Below, one piece after another: positions 37,787 to 52,186 of a DNA stretch of 64,000 bases. The notes beneath the pieces are model-generated. The model was not told the DNA's origin. It saw only the letters and a program-made list of their open reading frames with translations, and did no database searches. Origin of the DNA: Archilochus colubris (taxonomy: Eukaryota; Chordata; Aves; Apodiformes; Trochilidae); assembly GCA_023079485.1 (NCBI GenBank), contig CM041084.1, positions 136,013,792-136,077,791 on the forward strand, in the 5' to 3' direction. Made by a program: the position numbers and the translations under genes. Position 1 is the stretch's first letter. Every line of letters starts with the position of its first letter.

Positions 37787-40700
37787 AATTTCATGTTAAG
37801 CAAAAACAAAAAAAAATAGAATGAGGAAGGCAGGGCAGCAGCCAGGCCACTCTGAAAGGCTCAAAATGGGAAGAAGATGGTATGTGAATGAAACATGGTG
37901 CTGTAATGTTGCTATGTGTTGCTCTACTAGGTAGATATTAAAAGAAAAAAAATGTAGTAAAAAGTAATTCAGTTTTGTGTGCTGGCAGTTGCCGTTTCTC
38001 TCATCCAAATGCACACATAATCCTATTTTGGTGGGAGGCCAGAAAAGCACCCCACATAGTATTCCACTTCGATGTTTATTTGGAAATTTTCTTTTTTAAC
38101 ATGGTTTAAAAGTGCAGATTAAATTTTGGCATACACTCAATACCCTAAACAATTTTTACTTTGAATGTAACTTAATTTCTATATATTCATAGCTTTGAAT
38201 TAATAAAAAAATATCAAGAGTTGGAAAAGCTCTCACTCTATTATGGGGATCTAGTTTCTTTCTTGACTTGCCTCTCCTCTTTCACCTATTTATTTCCCTG
38301 AGGTCGGCTCCTTCTTAACGGTTAACTACATTTTAGGCAGTGCAGATACTTGTTAAGATTTTACTTTCAATTAAATATCTAAATCAGAAGAAATACACAC
38401 TTTCATTTAGATTTTTAATAAGCAAAATCTATACCTAGCATAAAAACAGCATCTTGAACCAGTCCCCTCAAACAGATCAAAATTGAGGCAAAATCATGTT
38501 TAGATAAAACTGTAATATTTTCTCTGTAAATTCTATGCAAATAAAGTTTATGGTTTGCTGAATCAAAAGCCAATTAATATGCTGACATGCTGTGAGATCT
38601 TACAGTGTTGTTGACATTGCTCTCATTAAACTTTTACTTATAAAATACGGAGTATTTTCATGTGGCCTTGAGATAACCTTTCCATAATGTGGATATACTT
38701 TCTTCATGCTACAGGTATGAAGTCTGACCCATGAAACTGTTAAAAGAAACATTTTCACACCTGTGATTAGGGACCTTCACACACTTCTTTGCAGCTCAGG
38801 CTCTTCTGAGTTACATGTCACTAGGAGTTAAGGGCTATAGGTCCGACTTAAAAATTCTTCAGCATGCAGATGACTGCACACATCTGTCCAGTCTTAAGCT
38901 AAGTAAAACAGACTACACAGTGCAGTAAGCTATCCACATCTTTCTTACTCAGAGTAGCAAGGTGCAGACAGAAATACTCTGTATTAGCTTGCAGTTGAGG
39001 CAGAGAGAAAAATTTAAGCACTTTTCTTCGTTTTCAAAGTGGCATTACATTTAGAAAATAGGGGAAACATTACTCAATTTTTACTTTTAATATACCCTAT
39101 GTCAGATCCTTAATTATATATTATACTTAATATATTGAGTGTTGCAAAAATTTTTTTTGCCATCTCTGTATCTATTGGTAATCTTCCTACTCCTATCATA
39201 TGAGTAACGTTTAAAAAAAATTCAAAAGTCAACAAATCATTCAGTAAGCTATTATACTTTCTAGATCCCATGGGAAATTGAGGTGAGCTCTCTACTAGAA
39301 GATCATATATGTTTAATCCCAGAACAACGTATTTTAACTCCTCACTGAAGCAGTTCAAGGATGTGGCCAAGGAATCTCTATGGAGAAAAATCAAGTTTTC
39401 CATGACCAAGTTAGAGCTCTTAAAGAATGAGAAACACTACTACAATATTAATGGTCAGATTCATGATTCTGGGGAGATATGGGCTATATCTTTCTTTGCA
39501 AGAATAAGGAAATATTGCATATATGGTTGCAGTGAACTGAAAGCATTTTATTCACTAAAACCTTTTTAATAATTGGCCGTCAGAAGGTAACTTCACATTT
39601 CTTCATATAGTTGTATGATTGTAAGAAGAGATGTGTGAAAAATCGGGCAAGTTAGGTGTAAATAACCCTACATAGACAGAACATTTTTTAAAATATGGTG
39701 AAAAATTATCCAAGGGTATTATAGAAATGGAAATGTGACATAGCTATCTATCACTATGATGTTAATTTTTGTCAGTCACTACCACTTAGTAGTATCTGAC
39801 AGACAATAGATGTTTTAAATTATTAAATACAAGTCAAAGAGGGACCTTAAGAGATAAGGATATTATGCACACACTTGAGGTAATGGGGACAGTAGTTCTC
39901 AATAGTTATAATCCAATCAAAACAGAGCTGTGAAATGGCTCTGTGTAAGAGAATTCTACTGAGCTGTGTAACATAAGTTAGTTTAACCGGGTGGCCCACA
40001 GAGGGGAACTCTACTATTCCCTCGGATTTATATAGTTTCAGACCTTGAAGTAATAAGTGCATCATCCTAGACTTCTAAATTCAAAAACATACATGAGATA
40101 GTTACTGTAATTTTTCATAAAGATAGAGAGCTAGACAGGCAGACAGATAAAAGAAACTTCCATCTTTCCGGTGCCAGTCTAAAGAGCTTCCCTTTGCACA
40201 GGGCGGTCTCAAAAGGTGTCCCAAAGGAGAGATGTTTGATTATTTCAGACTCTGACTTACAATTGAGTTGCTATCATACCATAGAAGAGTGGAGGCTTAA
40301 TTAAATTCTTTGCATTTGTTTGGACAAATTAAATTGAAAATATTAATGTCAAATGCCAATTGAATGACAGCCTATTGACATGCTTGAACAGCAGAGCTAA
40401 AAGATAGTGTCAGCTTCTCATTTTCTATATACATAAATTTTGACATTTTATTGCTAATTATTACTGTTGGAAGCACACTAGTTTGTTCCTACTTGTTCAT
40501 GAAAATTATCAGAGCAATGTGCTTGAATTCAAAACTTTTTTTTGTAGCTTTTATCAATTCAGTAAGCTATGCCAGTAATCATGGCAAGGTCCAACACAAT
40601 GATTTAGAAAAGTATATTAAAAAAGAGAAAATGCAGGCTGTGAATAAAGTTCTACAAATAACTGGACTCAAAGGCCAAATTAACATTACGAAGCCAAACT

Positions 40701-42154
40701 GCCTTTAAAATCTTTGTGGATGCTTGCCACTGATCAATTCCCTTAAAATACATGGTATATCTAGAACTTTAAACAGATCTCCAGGAAGCTACTTTCAGCA
40801 CAACTTGGCCAAGATGCTGGCCAGAGATCTTGCATTAGTCCATCTTCTCTTACTCAGATGTTATCTGACAGTCTGGATTGTTCTGGAGCTTAAAAACAGT
40901 AATTAAAAACACCTGAGAAAGCTCACAGAAGAGCTTTCAGGCTGGTGATGATCTTGCTCCTTTTGAAAATGGGAATCTCTTTTTTATTAAATGGGCTGGC
41001 TAGACAGGATCTTAAGTTACATGGCATGTTTATAAGACCAATAGTAAAAGTCACACAAACTACTAATTGATTTAAAAGATTATGCCTCAAATTTAAAGAG
41101 AAGTAGGCATTGGCACATAGGTACTTAAGGGATTTGAAATACTGAAATATAATTTCCTAAGTGGCTTTAGTTTTTTTCCTTGAAAAGAGAATTTCTGAGA
41201 AAAAGTGAGCAGAGACACACTCTCAAGCACAACATAGAGTGCTGATTTGGGGTCTAAGCCTAAACTGTTATGTTGACTTGGCAGACTCCCAAAGGCTGCC
41301 TCAATTTCTATTTTGGAAAAATAGGAACACTTTTTATCTTCATGGGCAGATTGTAAAAACTAATTAATTAGAGTCAAATCTTTGTCACCTGACGCTCCCA
41401 CATGCTTCCATTGAAGATAGCAGGGATATTATTTAACTAGTGGGTCTTAACCTAAAAGATTTGGAGCTTTTTGGCACCAATCCAAGGACACACTTAAGCA
41501 TGGCTTTCCTGGACTTGGATCAGATCATTCAACATCTTCCAGCATCAAGCAAAGTGTCGATAATATGAAAACAAATATAGACACTCCATGATTATTACTT
41601 ATTCACTGCTTGATCCTGACGGATGGTGAATGGTGAGTCTTTCCCTCAACAAGTGATGAATGCCACCAAGTGAGTAGCTTCCTTGTTGAGTTACTTCATA
41701 ATCTTCAATCAGACTGTAAGAACTGTACAAAAAAGAAGGAAAAAAACCCTACCACCCCATATCTCCAGGAAATACCTTTTTAAATTGTTTTTTGTGGGGG
41801 TTTTTTTGTTGTTTTTTTTTTTATTACAAACATGAGGGCTCTTGAATTTAGAGAGCTTTCATCATATTGTAGGCCTCTAAATGGAATTCCCAGAATAGAA
41901 ATAATTTTCCCTTTATTTTGTATCAAAATAATTAAATGCATCACTGGTGATCTCAAACACGTCTACCCACAGCATCCCAGCCTGTTTCATAATGAATTAC
42001 ATCTGATCCCAAAGTGACCATACTGCAAAACCCTGTTAGGAAATTAACTGCAGGCCAGGGAGTGGTACTAATCACACAACCAGAAAAGACCACAGCTGCC
42101 CAGCTTAGCTGCATAACCCCTTTTTTTCTGAACAAACCAGTAAGTTCTTCCTAC

Positions 42155-42277
42155 CGAGTGAAGCTTCTGGTAGAGGCCACACGCGTTGCATACATATCCA
42201 CCATTTGCATTCTTTCGCCAGAGAGAGGTCTTTGTGGTCAGGCAATTGGCACAAAAAACACCCGAGCCTCTACGTCT
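42155..42277 (-). CDS. TRPS1: TRPS1, GATA zinc-finger exon
   Basis: A 123-bp, phase-0 exon of 41 codons encoding the single GATA-type finger that lets TRPS1 bind WGATAR sites and repress GATA targets. The finger is C-X2-C-X17-C-X2-C (CANC ... CNAC), with the SLWRKN and [10 protein letters not shown] signatures. Counting back from the C-terminus, the exon equals human residues 888-928, with cysteines at 896, 899, 917 and 920. Arg908 and Ala919, which are mutated in human TRPS type III, are both unchanged. The exon begins RRRG, completing the LRRRRG nuclear signal whose first two residues must come from the upstream exon. The acceptor is strong (pyrimidine run, then TTTCAG). The donor is TCG|GTAGGA at 42154-42149. 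An alternative acceptor AG lies two bases further in but would break the frame. It joins in phase to the terminal exon at 36598. Confidence 0.98.
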
Positions 42278-44140
42278 CTGAAATAGGGAAGACAAAAAAA
42301 AACAAAACACACAGAAAAAAAACAGGTCAGAGGTGAGTCACATGAGCTGCGGAGTTAGGACAAATCAACACAGGAGTTTTGTCTCTAGACTGGCAACAAT
42401 GACAGTATAAAACCACACAGCCCATAATGAGGTCAGGTTCAATTGTGCTTAATAGGCACCACTGATTTTCATTATAATTAACCCTACGGTGATGGATGAG
42501 GTGTGTGAAACACCAAAGTCTTCTCAGAATAACAGCTTTAACTTTTTGAACTTCAGGTTTTGTGCATTTAATGATGGCTTCTAAACGGCATATTCTGAAA
42601 AACCCCTCTGGAAGCTGACAGAGAACATTCTGTAACACTCCTTTGCTTTGCTCATTGCATTTTACAACCAGCGATTTCTTTTCAGTTTGCTCAGTTTTGA
42701 AGAGTAGTAACAAGAATTCTGAAACACCTATACTTCAATTATTTATAGTTTGTATCTGTGTCATAATAATTCCTTTAACAGGGATTATAATTCATAATTG
42801 AATATATGATATTCCGTTCCAGTCTTTCTCACTTAATTCTGAAAGCAGCTATGATATATTTCCCACAGCCCAGTAAGAAAGAGGAGTGACCTCTGTCAAA
42901 CAAATAAAAGTACAGTATTCTTAATGAGACCTCCTTTGAAATTCACCAAAACCCCAGAAACCAGTCTCACCAATTGACAGGAAAGTTGTACAGTGAGTTT
43001 CTTTGCTTGATTAAAAGAAAATTCTAAAAATCTAAGTACAGATTAATTTTTAACCAGACTGAGATGGTTCATCAGCTTTCATAATAATCCAGGAATATTA
43101 AAAGTAGACATATTTATGAATATTGCTCATTAAATTCTTTCTATGGAATAATTATTTCATTAAACTTTCATTTAAACAAAAGTTAGGCTGTGTTTGTGGG
43201 TACAAATACTAGGAAGCAGGAAATGTAATTCATTTGCTGAAAAGAAAATCTGAATTTCAACTCTTTTCCTTTTTTGCAAAGGAAAAAAAATCAACAAGAA
43301 ACTTTCAGTATCTACGGTAAGAATAGGCATGTACCAGGAAAAGCAGCCGGCATGAAAACTTATTTTATTATAAATTAAGAATTGCTAACACTATAAGTCA
43401 CAATTTCAGGGTTTCATAAAATTTAAGCAATTTATTTAACTTTAGTCCATACTGTAGAAGACTGGCGTTCATGCCAAAAAAATACAATGGTTATAATTGT
43501 ACTCTGATACATTTCAAATGGAAAGCTTTCTGCAGACATAATTTTGGCTTCAAGACTGGAACACTTTCTTGGCATTGAAAGGGCATTTGATTCATCGGGT
43601 GTTTCACAATGTATCACTAAAAAGACCTGGTGAGCAGCCAGTTCCCTATAGGGTAATTTTTCCATCCAGATGCAAGTGCTATCAGAGGCCCTCGTCAGCT
43701 AAACTAATTATGATCTTGCATTTGCTGATGCCTGCTCACTCTAACGTTCGACATCCTCCATTAATCATCAATACAAGGAAAATGAATGAAACGTAAAGAA
43801 ATGAAGGCTAGTAAGCTGCACAGCCATAAAAATCTGAAAGGAGTGTAATAATTTAACAAGATTGGAGAAATATTTTTAGTGAACACAAAGTCAGACTAAC
43901 AATTGCCCTTTTAAACCAAGAACACAATTTCATTAGTACAGTAGGTTGTGCTACTTTAAGGTGATACAATAAAATTGAGATTGTTGTCAAGATAATCTCT
44001 CTCTCTCACCCCCTTACATCATCTCTACTTTGTCTCTTAAATCAGAAGCAGTAATACACTATGTTTTTCTCAATTTATCTGGGGGGAGAACTTAATGGTA
44101 GCTGCTGTTCTTCAGTTGTGTATCAGGGATACAGCTCACT

Positions 44141-44208
44141 GTGATGGTTGGACTAGGTGATCTTAGAGGTCTTTTCCAACAGTGACAATTCTGTGATTCT
44201 AATTCTGT
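44141..44208 (+). mobile_element. CR1 3' end in the TRPS1 upstream intron
   Basis: GTGATGGTTGGACTAGGTGA, TCTTAGAGGTCTTTTCCAAC and ATTCTGTGATTCTAATTCTG match the CR1 3' terminus with tail. Confidence 0.9.
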
Positions 44209-45256
44209 AAAGGCACACTCGCCTACAAGTGAATTGAAACTTCCAGTTCTTTTTGTGGTTGCATATCCTGCAACTTTACCTGGCTGCTGAAAATCTTCCT
44301 TAAGAATACAATAAAGCTTTATTAATAAAGTGACCCCAATTTGGTCCACTTGAAGGGAGAGAATGTTCCAAGTGGAAATGACTGTATATGGACGGGATTT
44401 GGATACAAATGCAGAACTGTTCCTTTTTGTTTGATACTTTTCCTCTGCTGGCCTACGGCTTCTTGGTGTGGTGTATTAACAGAGTGAAGTTTTAATCAGA
44501 GTCAGTAATTCCACCCTTTTATTTCTGTTCCTTGAGTTTGGGAAACACCCTCTACGAAGTCATAGAAGACTTAAAGTATAGAGACTGTTCTAGTGTATAC
44601 TCTACATTTATACACACCTGAGTGGTTACAGGTAAGGTATAGTCATGCTAAAATCTTCAATTGAATGCTAGAATTGAACTAGTATTTCTCTAAATTGTTG
44701 ATCAAGCTAACTAATTTTTTTTTTATTACTAAAGAAATACCTGATTCAACCTGAACATTAGTTACAATGAAATAATACAGTAACTAGAGATGACAACATT
44801 TACAAAATACCTAGTAGTAACTATATGCATCAAAATTAAATAGCTGTTTGCATTATTTAGCAGAAAATGTGTAACTTCATTTAACATGCTGGTCTAACCA
44901 TTGCATCTTTCCTTTCTTCACTTGATTTCTGTATTACCTGAGGATCTTACAGGATAATCAACAATTATTCCTCTGAGAGTTTCACATACATTACCAATTA
45001 CATATATCAATGAATTAACAATTAAGCCATCTCTGAAAAAATTTAAATGCTATTACTTTTTTAAATTTTTTGGTTACAAAACAAATTCTTACAGTAGGGA
45101 CACACAGCTTTAGAATGGATTTCCTGGGGTGAAACAGGATAGTGGCAGAACTGGACTAAATGCTCTTGACTCTCAGATCCCACTAACCACATAGTGGACC
45201 TACTTTCCAAGATACATTTGAGAAGTGTTGGTGATGTGGGCAAGAAATTATCTTTT

Positions 45257-45291
45257 TGTGTGTGTGTGTGTGTTATCTGTGTGTGTGTGTG
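45257..45291. repeat. Interrupted (TG)n microsatellite
   Basis: Two TG blocks separated by TTATC in the TRPS1 upstream intron. Confidence 0.9.
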
Positions 45292-45924
45292 CTAAATTTT
45301 GAATAGCCACGATATCTCCAACTTCTGCTGTTAGGGATTATACTTCTGCATGAGTGTACTTGGCTTCCTGCGTGTACTTGTCAATAATGATGGATAATAT
45401 TTCTAGTTTTCCAGGTACTCTTGCAAAGGAATAGGCAACTGAGCACCAATCCAGGGAAGTCTGCACAAAAGCTATGGATCACGGCTTCCACAAAATGCAC
45501 TCGTGTTTGAGTGCTCTGCTAAGCACCACCCTAACCAGCATTTTCAAGAAACATGTCATTGAACATTTTGCTCTTTTTTTAAAATGTGAACCGATACTTA
45601 TCATAGTAAACTAATCTCTGAAGATTAGCCCAGAAAAGGTAAATGGACATAACTAACCATAGGAGGGTTCGAGCCACAGATAAAAAGGTTTCAGCCTGCG
45701 ATCAGTATCACTAGCACTAAGTGGAACTATCCAAGAAAATTTCCTCTGCAGCCTTGGAAGAATAAGCCAAAACATTCTAAATAACTAAAACATTCATCTA
45801 TTAAGTCAAGCTTTAATCATCTGGAGCTTTATAACAACTGCATTACAATCTCAAATCCTGAAGGGGCCAGTGCAGTGAAGTGCCTGTCTCTATTTCCATT
45901 CCAGTTTCTAAGTCTGGGCGTTTA

Positions 45925-46015
45925 ATACCATGGCTGTCTCAAATCATATTGGGCTGAAACTTGGCACAGGTTTTTGTCAGCCCAGATGTAACTTTTTTTT
46001 TTCCTTTTCTGTTTT
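45925..46015 (+). repeat. Unnamed old repeat unit, copy A
   Basis: Shares TCAAAT, CTGAAACTTGG and GCCCA-ATG, then a T-run, with copy B at identical internal spacings (14 and 26 bp). It is not a CR1 or LTR I recognise. Confidence 0.6.
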
Positions 46016-46374
46016 GGTACTGAAAACTTCATTTACATCAGTTCAGCTGTTTACAATTTGGAAATTGGCCAAAAGTTGGGGGGGAGAGTAACGGGCAGAG
46101 GGGATTTCAAGTTTTTCAGATAACTCTTTAACAAATCTACAGTCATAGTGACTTTGCTCTGGGGTAAAAAAGTATGCACACATTTTAGTGTTTTAGTAGT
46201 AGCAACGCTAAAAGTGGATTATTATTTTTACGTAGCTAAACTATGAAAGTTTGCAATTATTCACTGAACATGTATTGCAGATCTCTCTACTGTTTTCCCT
46301 CAGTAAGAGCCATGCTGAAAGCATGTAATTGCATAACAACCCTTGATATGTAGAGTATTTACTCACATTTTTTA

Positions 46375-46480
46375 TGGTTTCATATCTTGACCGTTTCAAA
46401 TTGAACAAGTCTGAAACTTGGTATACAGACTGTAAAGCCCAAATGCCTATTTTTTAATTTTTTTTTTTTAACTCCTTAAA
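46375..46480 (+). repeat. Unnamed old repeat unit, copy B
   Basis: Direct repeat of the unit at 45925-46015, 457 bp further on. The key block CTGAAACTTGG is at 46411-46421 and GCCCAAATG at 46437-46445. Confidence 0.6.
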
Positions 46481-48609
46481 TGATTTTCGCTTGTTACCAA
46501 AATTTCATTGAAAAGAGGAAATTATTAGCAGGTCTTTCTGCTAAGCAATGAAACTTCAGACAGTATTGTAACAAGTAACTAACTCAGGCATCTTAAGAGG
46601 ATCAGGCCCTCATTTTTCATAAAAAATGCTTTAGACTTAAAAAAAAATAACTCCACAGTTTATACAATGTCAAACTTTGCAGCCATGTAGAAGTGTCATT
46701 ACACTACCTAGTTATACAAAAATATTTTAAAATGTTCTGAGCTTTCAGCTATTATTTCAATGGAATTTCATGTAGCAAAATCTATATTGTAAAAACACAG
46801 CCAAAGCACTGCTCAGGAACTGTGGCTTTTTAGCTAGCTAGACTAAGCAACAGTGCCTGACACTCTGCTAGTGCCAAACACATCCTGTTTTTAAAATTTC
46901 TGCCAAAAGATGCTTTTAGAAACTCAAATAGGCTCCACAAGCATCTGCCAAGTATTTTTCTTACATCACCCTCTAGGTTTGGACAAAACAAAGCAACTTT
47001 TTGCTGATTACTTTCACTTCCCCATCACAAAACAATACGATGAAACCTGAGTGGATTTTTTTACTGTCTTTCCTACCATGCCAGTCACAGAGCACGTGAC
47101 TGCAGCCCCAGAACACGAGGTACAAAGGATTCATGAAATATTACTCAAGAACAAGCATATACCTAACCAACTTCCAGTGACAAACATGGGAGCTAAAACC
47201 ACATATGCCTCACCAAAATGCTGACACTGGATACTCTCTGGCAACACAGGAGGTTCAAAAAGGAGGTGCTAGGAAACCTGCACGTGCTCAGTTGAGCATA
47301 AATTAGGTGACTTGCCACTGTGGAGAGGATCAGCAGCTGGTCTCATACCTGTAATTGTCAAGCTGCTGCATCATAGTTCTGAACAACAGTGTGATGCACT
47401 CATGGCTACATCTGTAGATGTTGTGTTTGCATTGCTGTAAGTATTTAGGACTTTCTTGTTCCACACCCACTAGGTCTTTCCAGGTATTGTCCTCTGAGTT
47501 TGGGTGAGGTTCAGATTAAATGAAGTTTAAAACATGGGTAGCAAGGCAGGATCTGGAGTCTGCGCTACTTTTTGCTGTTTAGGACGAATAAATAATCTTT
47601 CAACCCTCATTTGTTTTGGCTGCAGAGGCACTCAGACCTTTCCGAATGTGTTTAATCAAAACTGCTTTTTCTCTCAACTATGAAAACAGCCACAACTATG
47701 TCCCTGTAAAGTTTCACATTTTAAAATTTTAGTTGCTTTTGCTGTAACAGCTATGTTTAAATTAAAATGAAAGTCGTTGGGTTTTCTTCCCTTTAAAACT
47801 TGGACAGCTTTCAGGAATAGACCAGGCACAGCAAATTTTCAGCCCCAAAGCATAAGTTGTCAGAAAAAGCAAAACACATAAACCAGAGTGTTAAAGGAGA
47901 AGTTGTTTTCAACCTTAACTATGAGTTAACAGATGCCTCTTGAAGTCAATTTATTGTGCCAAATCCAAACTCTTCATCTAAGACATTTTCAAGAGCAATT
48001 ACATTAAAGAGCTGTATTTGAAAGATACATAAGAAAGAAGTTAGAAAAGGCAAGGTGGGAACAAAGTAAAAATGCCATGAGGAAAATTAAAATTACACAT
48101 CTAATTCATATAAAAAGTTTAGTGGGATTTTTAATGCTGTATTGTGACAGCACCTTTTTATGATATATGCTGTATTACAAACTTTTAATGAGAGGAATCA
48201 GGGGGCTTTTAGAGAGAGGGGAAATAAAGACAGTAAATTAAACATTACTAACTAGCACACGCTTCCAGAATACTACACCTGAAATATTTTAATGTGCATG
48301 GAAACTGCAACTATTTTTTTATCAGCAGCAAAACTGCAGATGAGCAGATTTTGTCCAAGCATTTGCAGCATTTCCCTGCATTCTGTAAAGCTGCATTATA
48401 GGCAGTGGTATTCACTACTCAAAAAAACCCCACACCCTCAAAAAAGGCGGTTAAGGTACAATGTCTTTGTGTCTTACTGAGCAAGAAGAATTTAGTAAGG
48501 TATTAGTTTATGTTCTCATGATTGCTACTGAAGTATAAAAATGGCTGATCAAAATAAATTACTGAAGTATGAAAAACAAAGCTGTGCAAAGAAGCCACTA
48601 ACTCACTTG

Positions 48610-48643
48610 CTGCCATCATCTCTTCACTGCCATCATCTCTTCA
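48610..48643. repeat. 17-bp tandem duplication
   Basis: CTGCCATCATCTCTTCA occurs twice head to tail with no mismatch, suggesting a recent slippage event. Confidence 0.9.
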
Positions 48644-49448
48644 CCTTATTTCCTCCCCCAAGCTACAGATGACCCAACCTTTGCCACTGTGCCAGAAGGG
48701 AACCAGCTTCAGACACCCACCTTCAGCAAGAGACTGAGCTCCACAGGCAGGAATTCACCATCACTTTAATCATCTGTTATAGGCCATGGAGAAACTATGG
48801 GATCATGTAATTAATCATAATACTGTTTACAATGATATATTGATTTTCATTCATTTGAGCATTTATTGGTGAAACTTATGTAGTTCATAGTTTATCTCCC
48901 TGTTAATCCAAACAGGAATGAAAGGTGATTTCACAGTTTCCCCCTCAACATCTGCAGCAGCACAAGTATGAAACAATATTTTTCTGCAGGTTAGACTTCC
49001 TTGCCACAGTTAGTGGAAGCTAGTTTTAAGCACTGTGTTATAATATTTGTGATTTCTATTGGGCCTAATAAGTATATAGAGACTAAATAAATATACATCC
49101 AATTTTTATGGTATGAGATATTTCTAATGAACGCTGAGAATCTTTTCTGGTGGAACTATATGTTAATCTGGTTTTCAAGGAGTTAAATATTTACTGAATC
49201 ATTCTACAGAAAGCATGATTTTATAGAAAGCAGTTTCCTCCTTTAAAGCATCATTTACTAGCTATAAAATAACATAAACTGTTCATCCTTTAATCTCTTC
49301 CATTGCTTTAAACAGCAGCTACCACACTATGATATGATCTTTTTGTATTTGTATTTGTATTTTGCCATTGAATACCGGAAGTATAACAGTGATCTCCACG
49401 GAGGCAACCCAAAAAATTAATTTATAAAGTTTTATTAACACCAATAGC

Positions 49449-49467
49449 AACAACAACAACAACAAAA
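49449..49467. repeat. (CAA)6 microsatellite
   Basis: Perfect trinucleotide run in intronic DNA. Confidence 0.85.
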
Positions 49468-52186
49468 GTAACCTGGAAACCTGCATTCCCCACACAATAA
49501 TGATGTCATTTTTTCAGCAACTGAAACCTATTCAAGAGGAACAGAAATTCTGCCTCCAATAACTCACAGAGTCAATTACACAGGAAAGTACTGTAATGGG
49601 CTGTCCCCCGTCAAACAGCTCACGGACACGACTTCCTTCTCAATTACCAACTTGTCTGCATTGCCATCTGTAAAAACGAATGCATACCTTGTGCTGCCAG
49701 TTTCTGCTCTTGCACTTCCATTAGCGGGACTGGCTGCAGCTGCTCAAGAAGAAAGCCCTGATTGTCTTTGTTTTCCCCCAAATGTAACACCATTTTTCTC
49801 CCTTCCTCCTGTACATCAACTCATGGCAACATGTTATCTCTCCTGAGGCGTATCCATGAGCATTTGAGCTGCAATCTATCCGAGTCCTGTTTTCTGAGTT
49901 TAATACAGTAAAAAGCTGCCAGCAGCATCTCTCAGAGTCTTTGCTAACATTGTTTGTATCATAACGGGTTTTATCAGCCCTTTTTAGTAAATGCCATAAA
50001 AATTGCTAAGTTTATGGATAAAGTTCTCTCCACTTTTCTATATCAATTTGACCAGTCAACTATAAAAAAAAAAAAAATACTTGTACAAAGCAGCCAAATA
50101 TAAGATCAATAAAAGAAGCCCAATTTAGTAATAGCACTATCCCTCACAATAAATTGTTAGGTAGATGCGTTAGTGAGCATAAGCAGGACAAATGAAGCCT
50201 GGTTTATGAACTGAGATCCTTGCCCCTAAATAATATAAACCTTTCTCCATGAGCACTCTGCTGAAACAGATTCACACAGCAGCTCTGATGCTAAACGGCT
50301 GCCTGAAAACTCAGTGCTTGTGCACACAGATCACTGCCTCTTTCCGAACGCAATGTGCTTCCAGCGAGCTCAGCCATCATTACAGAACAAATCTATGTTA
50401 TTATGAGCCTCTTGCATTTTTTTCAAATTAAAAACACAACATAAACAGTATAAAATGTACAAAATTAGACTCCTCTTCTTCTGGTGAGAAATTGGATGAA
50501 AGTATTGCCCTTAGAACTAAGCACACTGAAAGAGATATCGTGAAAAGTGGAAATGCTTCTGACTCTTTAATCTCATCATATGGCAAAAATATCCAAGCCT
50601 CGCTGTCTCAAATGGGGAATCTAAATCAATAGATACACTTTGCTATAAACTGAATCACTTTCTAAGATAAAGAGCCAGTTATGAAGGTGCCTAAACATGG
50701 AATTAGGTGTTTAGGCCTCAATATCAGAGGATTTATGTTCAAGGAGGCACCCTTCTTTCATGAAGTAATCTCACTCATCAAAGGCACAGATAAAAACGGA
50801 GCAAAGATACATCCATATTTCCTTGAACGCCCCTAACTTTGACATGGTAGACTAACCAGAGTGCATTTGCAGATCTCAGCTGAGAGCTGATATGTAACTG
50901 TACATGTGATAGTAATTGAGGGTCCCAATCCCAAAAGTGCTCTGCTGTTAGAGTGAGCACAAAGCTGCTAGAACTCTCAGCTTCTGGCATCTGTTCCCAC
51001 TTCCATAGAAATCAGATGGGCAAAATTAAGTTTTGAGAGGGAAAAAAAAAATCACAGACATTTAAAAAACATTCCCTGACCTTATTAAAGTCCACGCGAT
51101 CTCTATTTATATAGAAAATGGCTCAGAAAGCCAGCAGCTGAGAAGAGGAACTCTCATTTGTAGATTTTTGCTGAGGGCTGCCAAAATCAGCAGGGGAAAG
51201 GCTCCTCAGAGGTAAAAATTTCAAAAGCCATTAAGTGTCGTAGAAGCCTCAGTCTCACTGCCTTTTGATCACCTACATCCTCCCAAATTTGCACCCCAAA
51301 TCTGGAAACTATACTGGAAGAATAATTTCTATTTCAGAGTTACAAAATGAGGATCTAAAGTTTTCATAGAAGTCTTCATGACTCAGAGAGGAAATGTCAA
51401 TTAGGTGTCTACTTCTTTGTGAAAACCAGTGAGGTAACATTTACCTGTTACTTTTACTTTAAAAAATTCCCCTTAGAACCATTAATTTTAATTAAAGAAA
51501 AAATGTAACAAAACCCCCTTTCTTATGGGCAGCAATAGCTTATATGCTTGTTCAGGAACTGAAGTAAGTATAATTTGAGTCTCACGCAGTTCTCTTGAGA
51601 AAACTGCTACTAGGGTGGGATCCAAAGCAGACCATGTCCCCCTTTTATATGCAATATGCTTAGGACTTCAGTCTCACTGCAGATATTGTTATGTGCTGTC
51701 AATGGAAAGGCTTCCATTCAGAAAAATCAACATTTGCCAACCCATACCACACAATTACCGTAGTTATTTCCTATTGTGAGCTTAGGGAGAAACTGTGGTC
51801 TCCCAGTTACCACGGTGTGGTAAATATTGAAAATTAGTGGCCCATTTAAAATGGACATTTTTATCTAATCCAACCCATTCCAAACATTACCAGATAACAA
51901 GACAATAAATCAGAGTCTGTATCTAAGTGGTTGTTTCTACTATAATCATCTTTTTCGGTCCTGTGATCACAATTTTAGCAAAAATATTCAGCAAAAAGTA
52001 AAAAGCTTTTTGATAGCTTTTTTTTTTGATAGCTAGGAAGTAAGAATGTGATCAACCCTTACAGCTATCTAGGGAGGCATCTCTCAGAAAAAGGAAAGAG
52101 GTAAAATGGAAGAAAAAAAGAAAAAGAAAAACCCCTCCATGTTTGCATTTTTAAAGCTATCTCATCTAAAAAGTGCCAAAAGCTGG

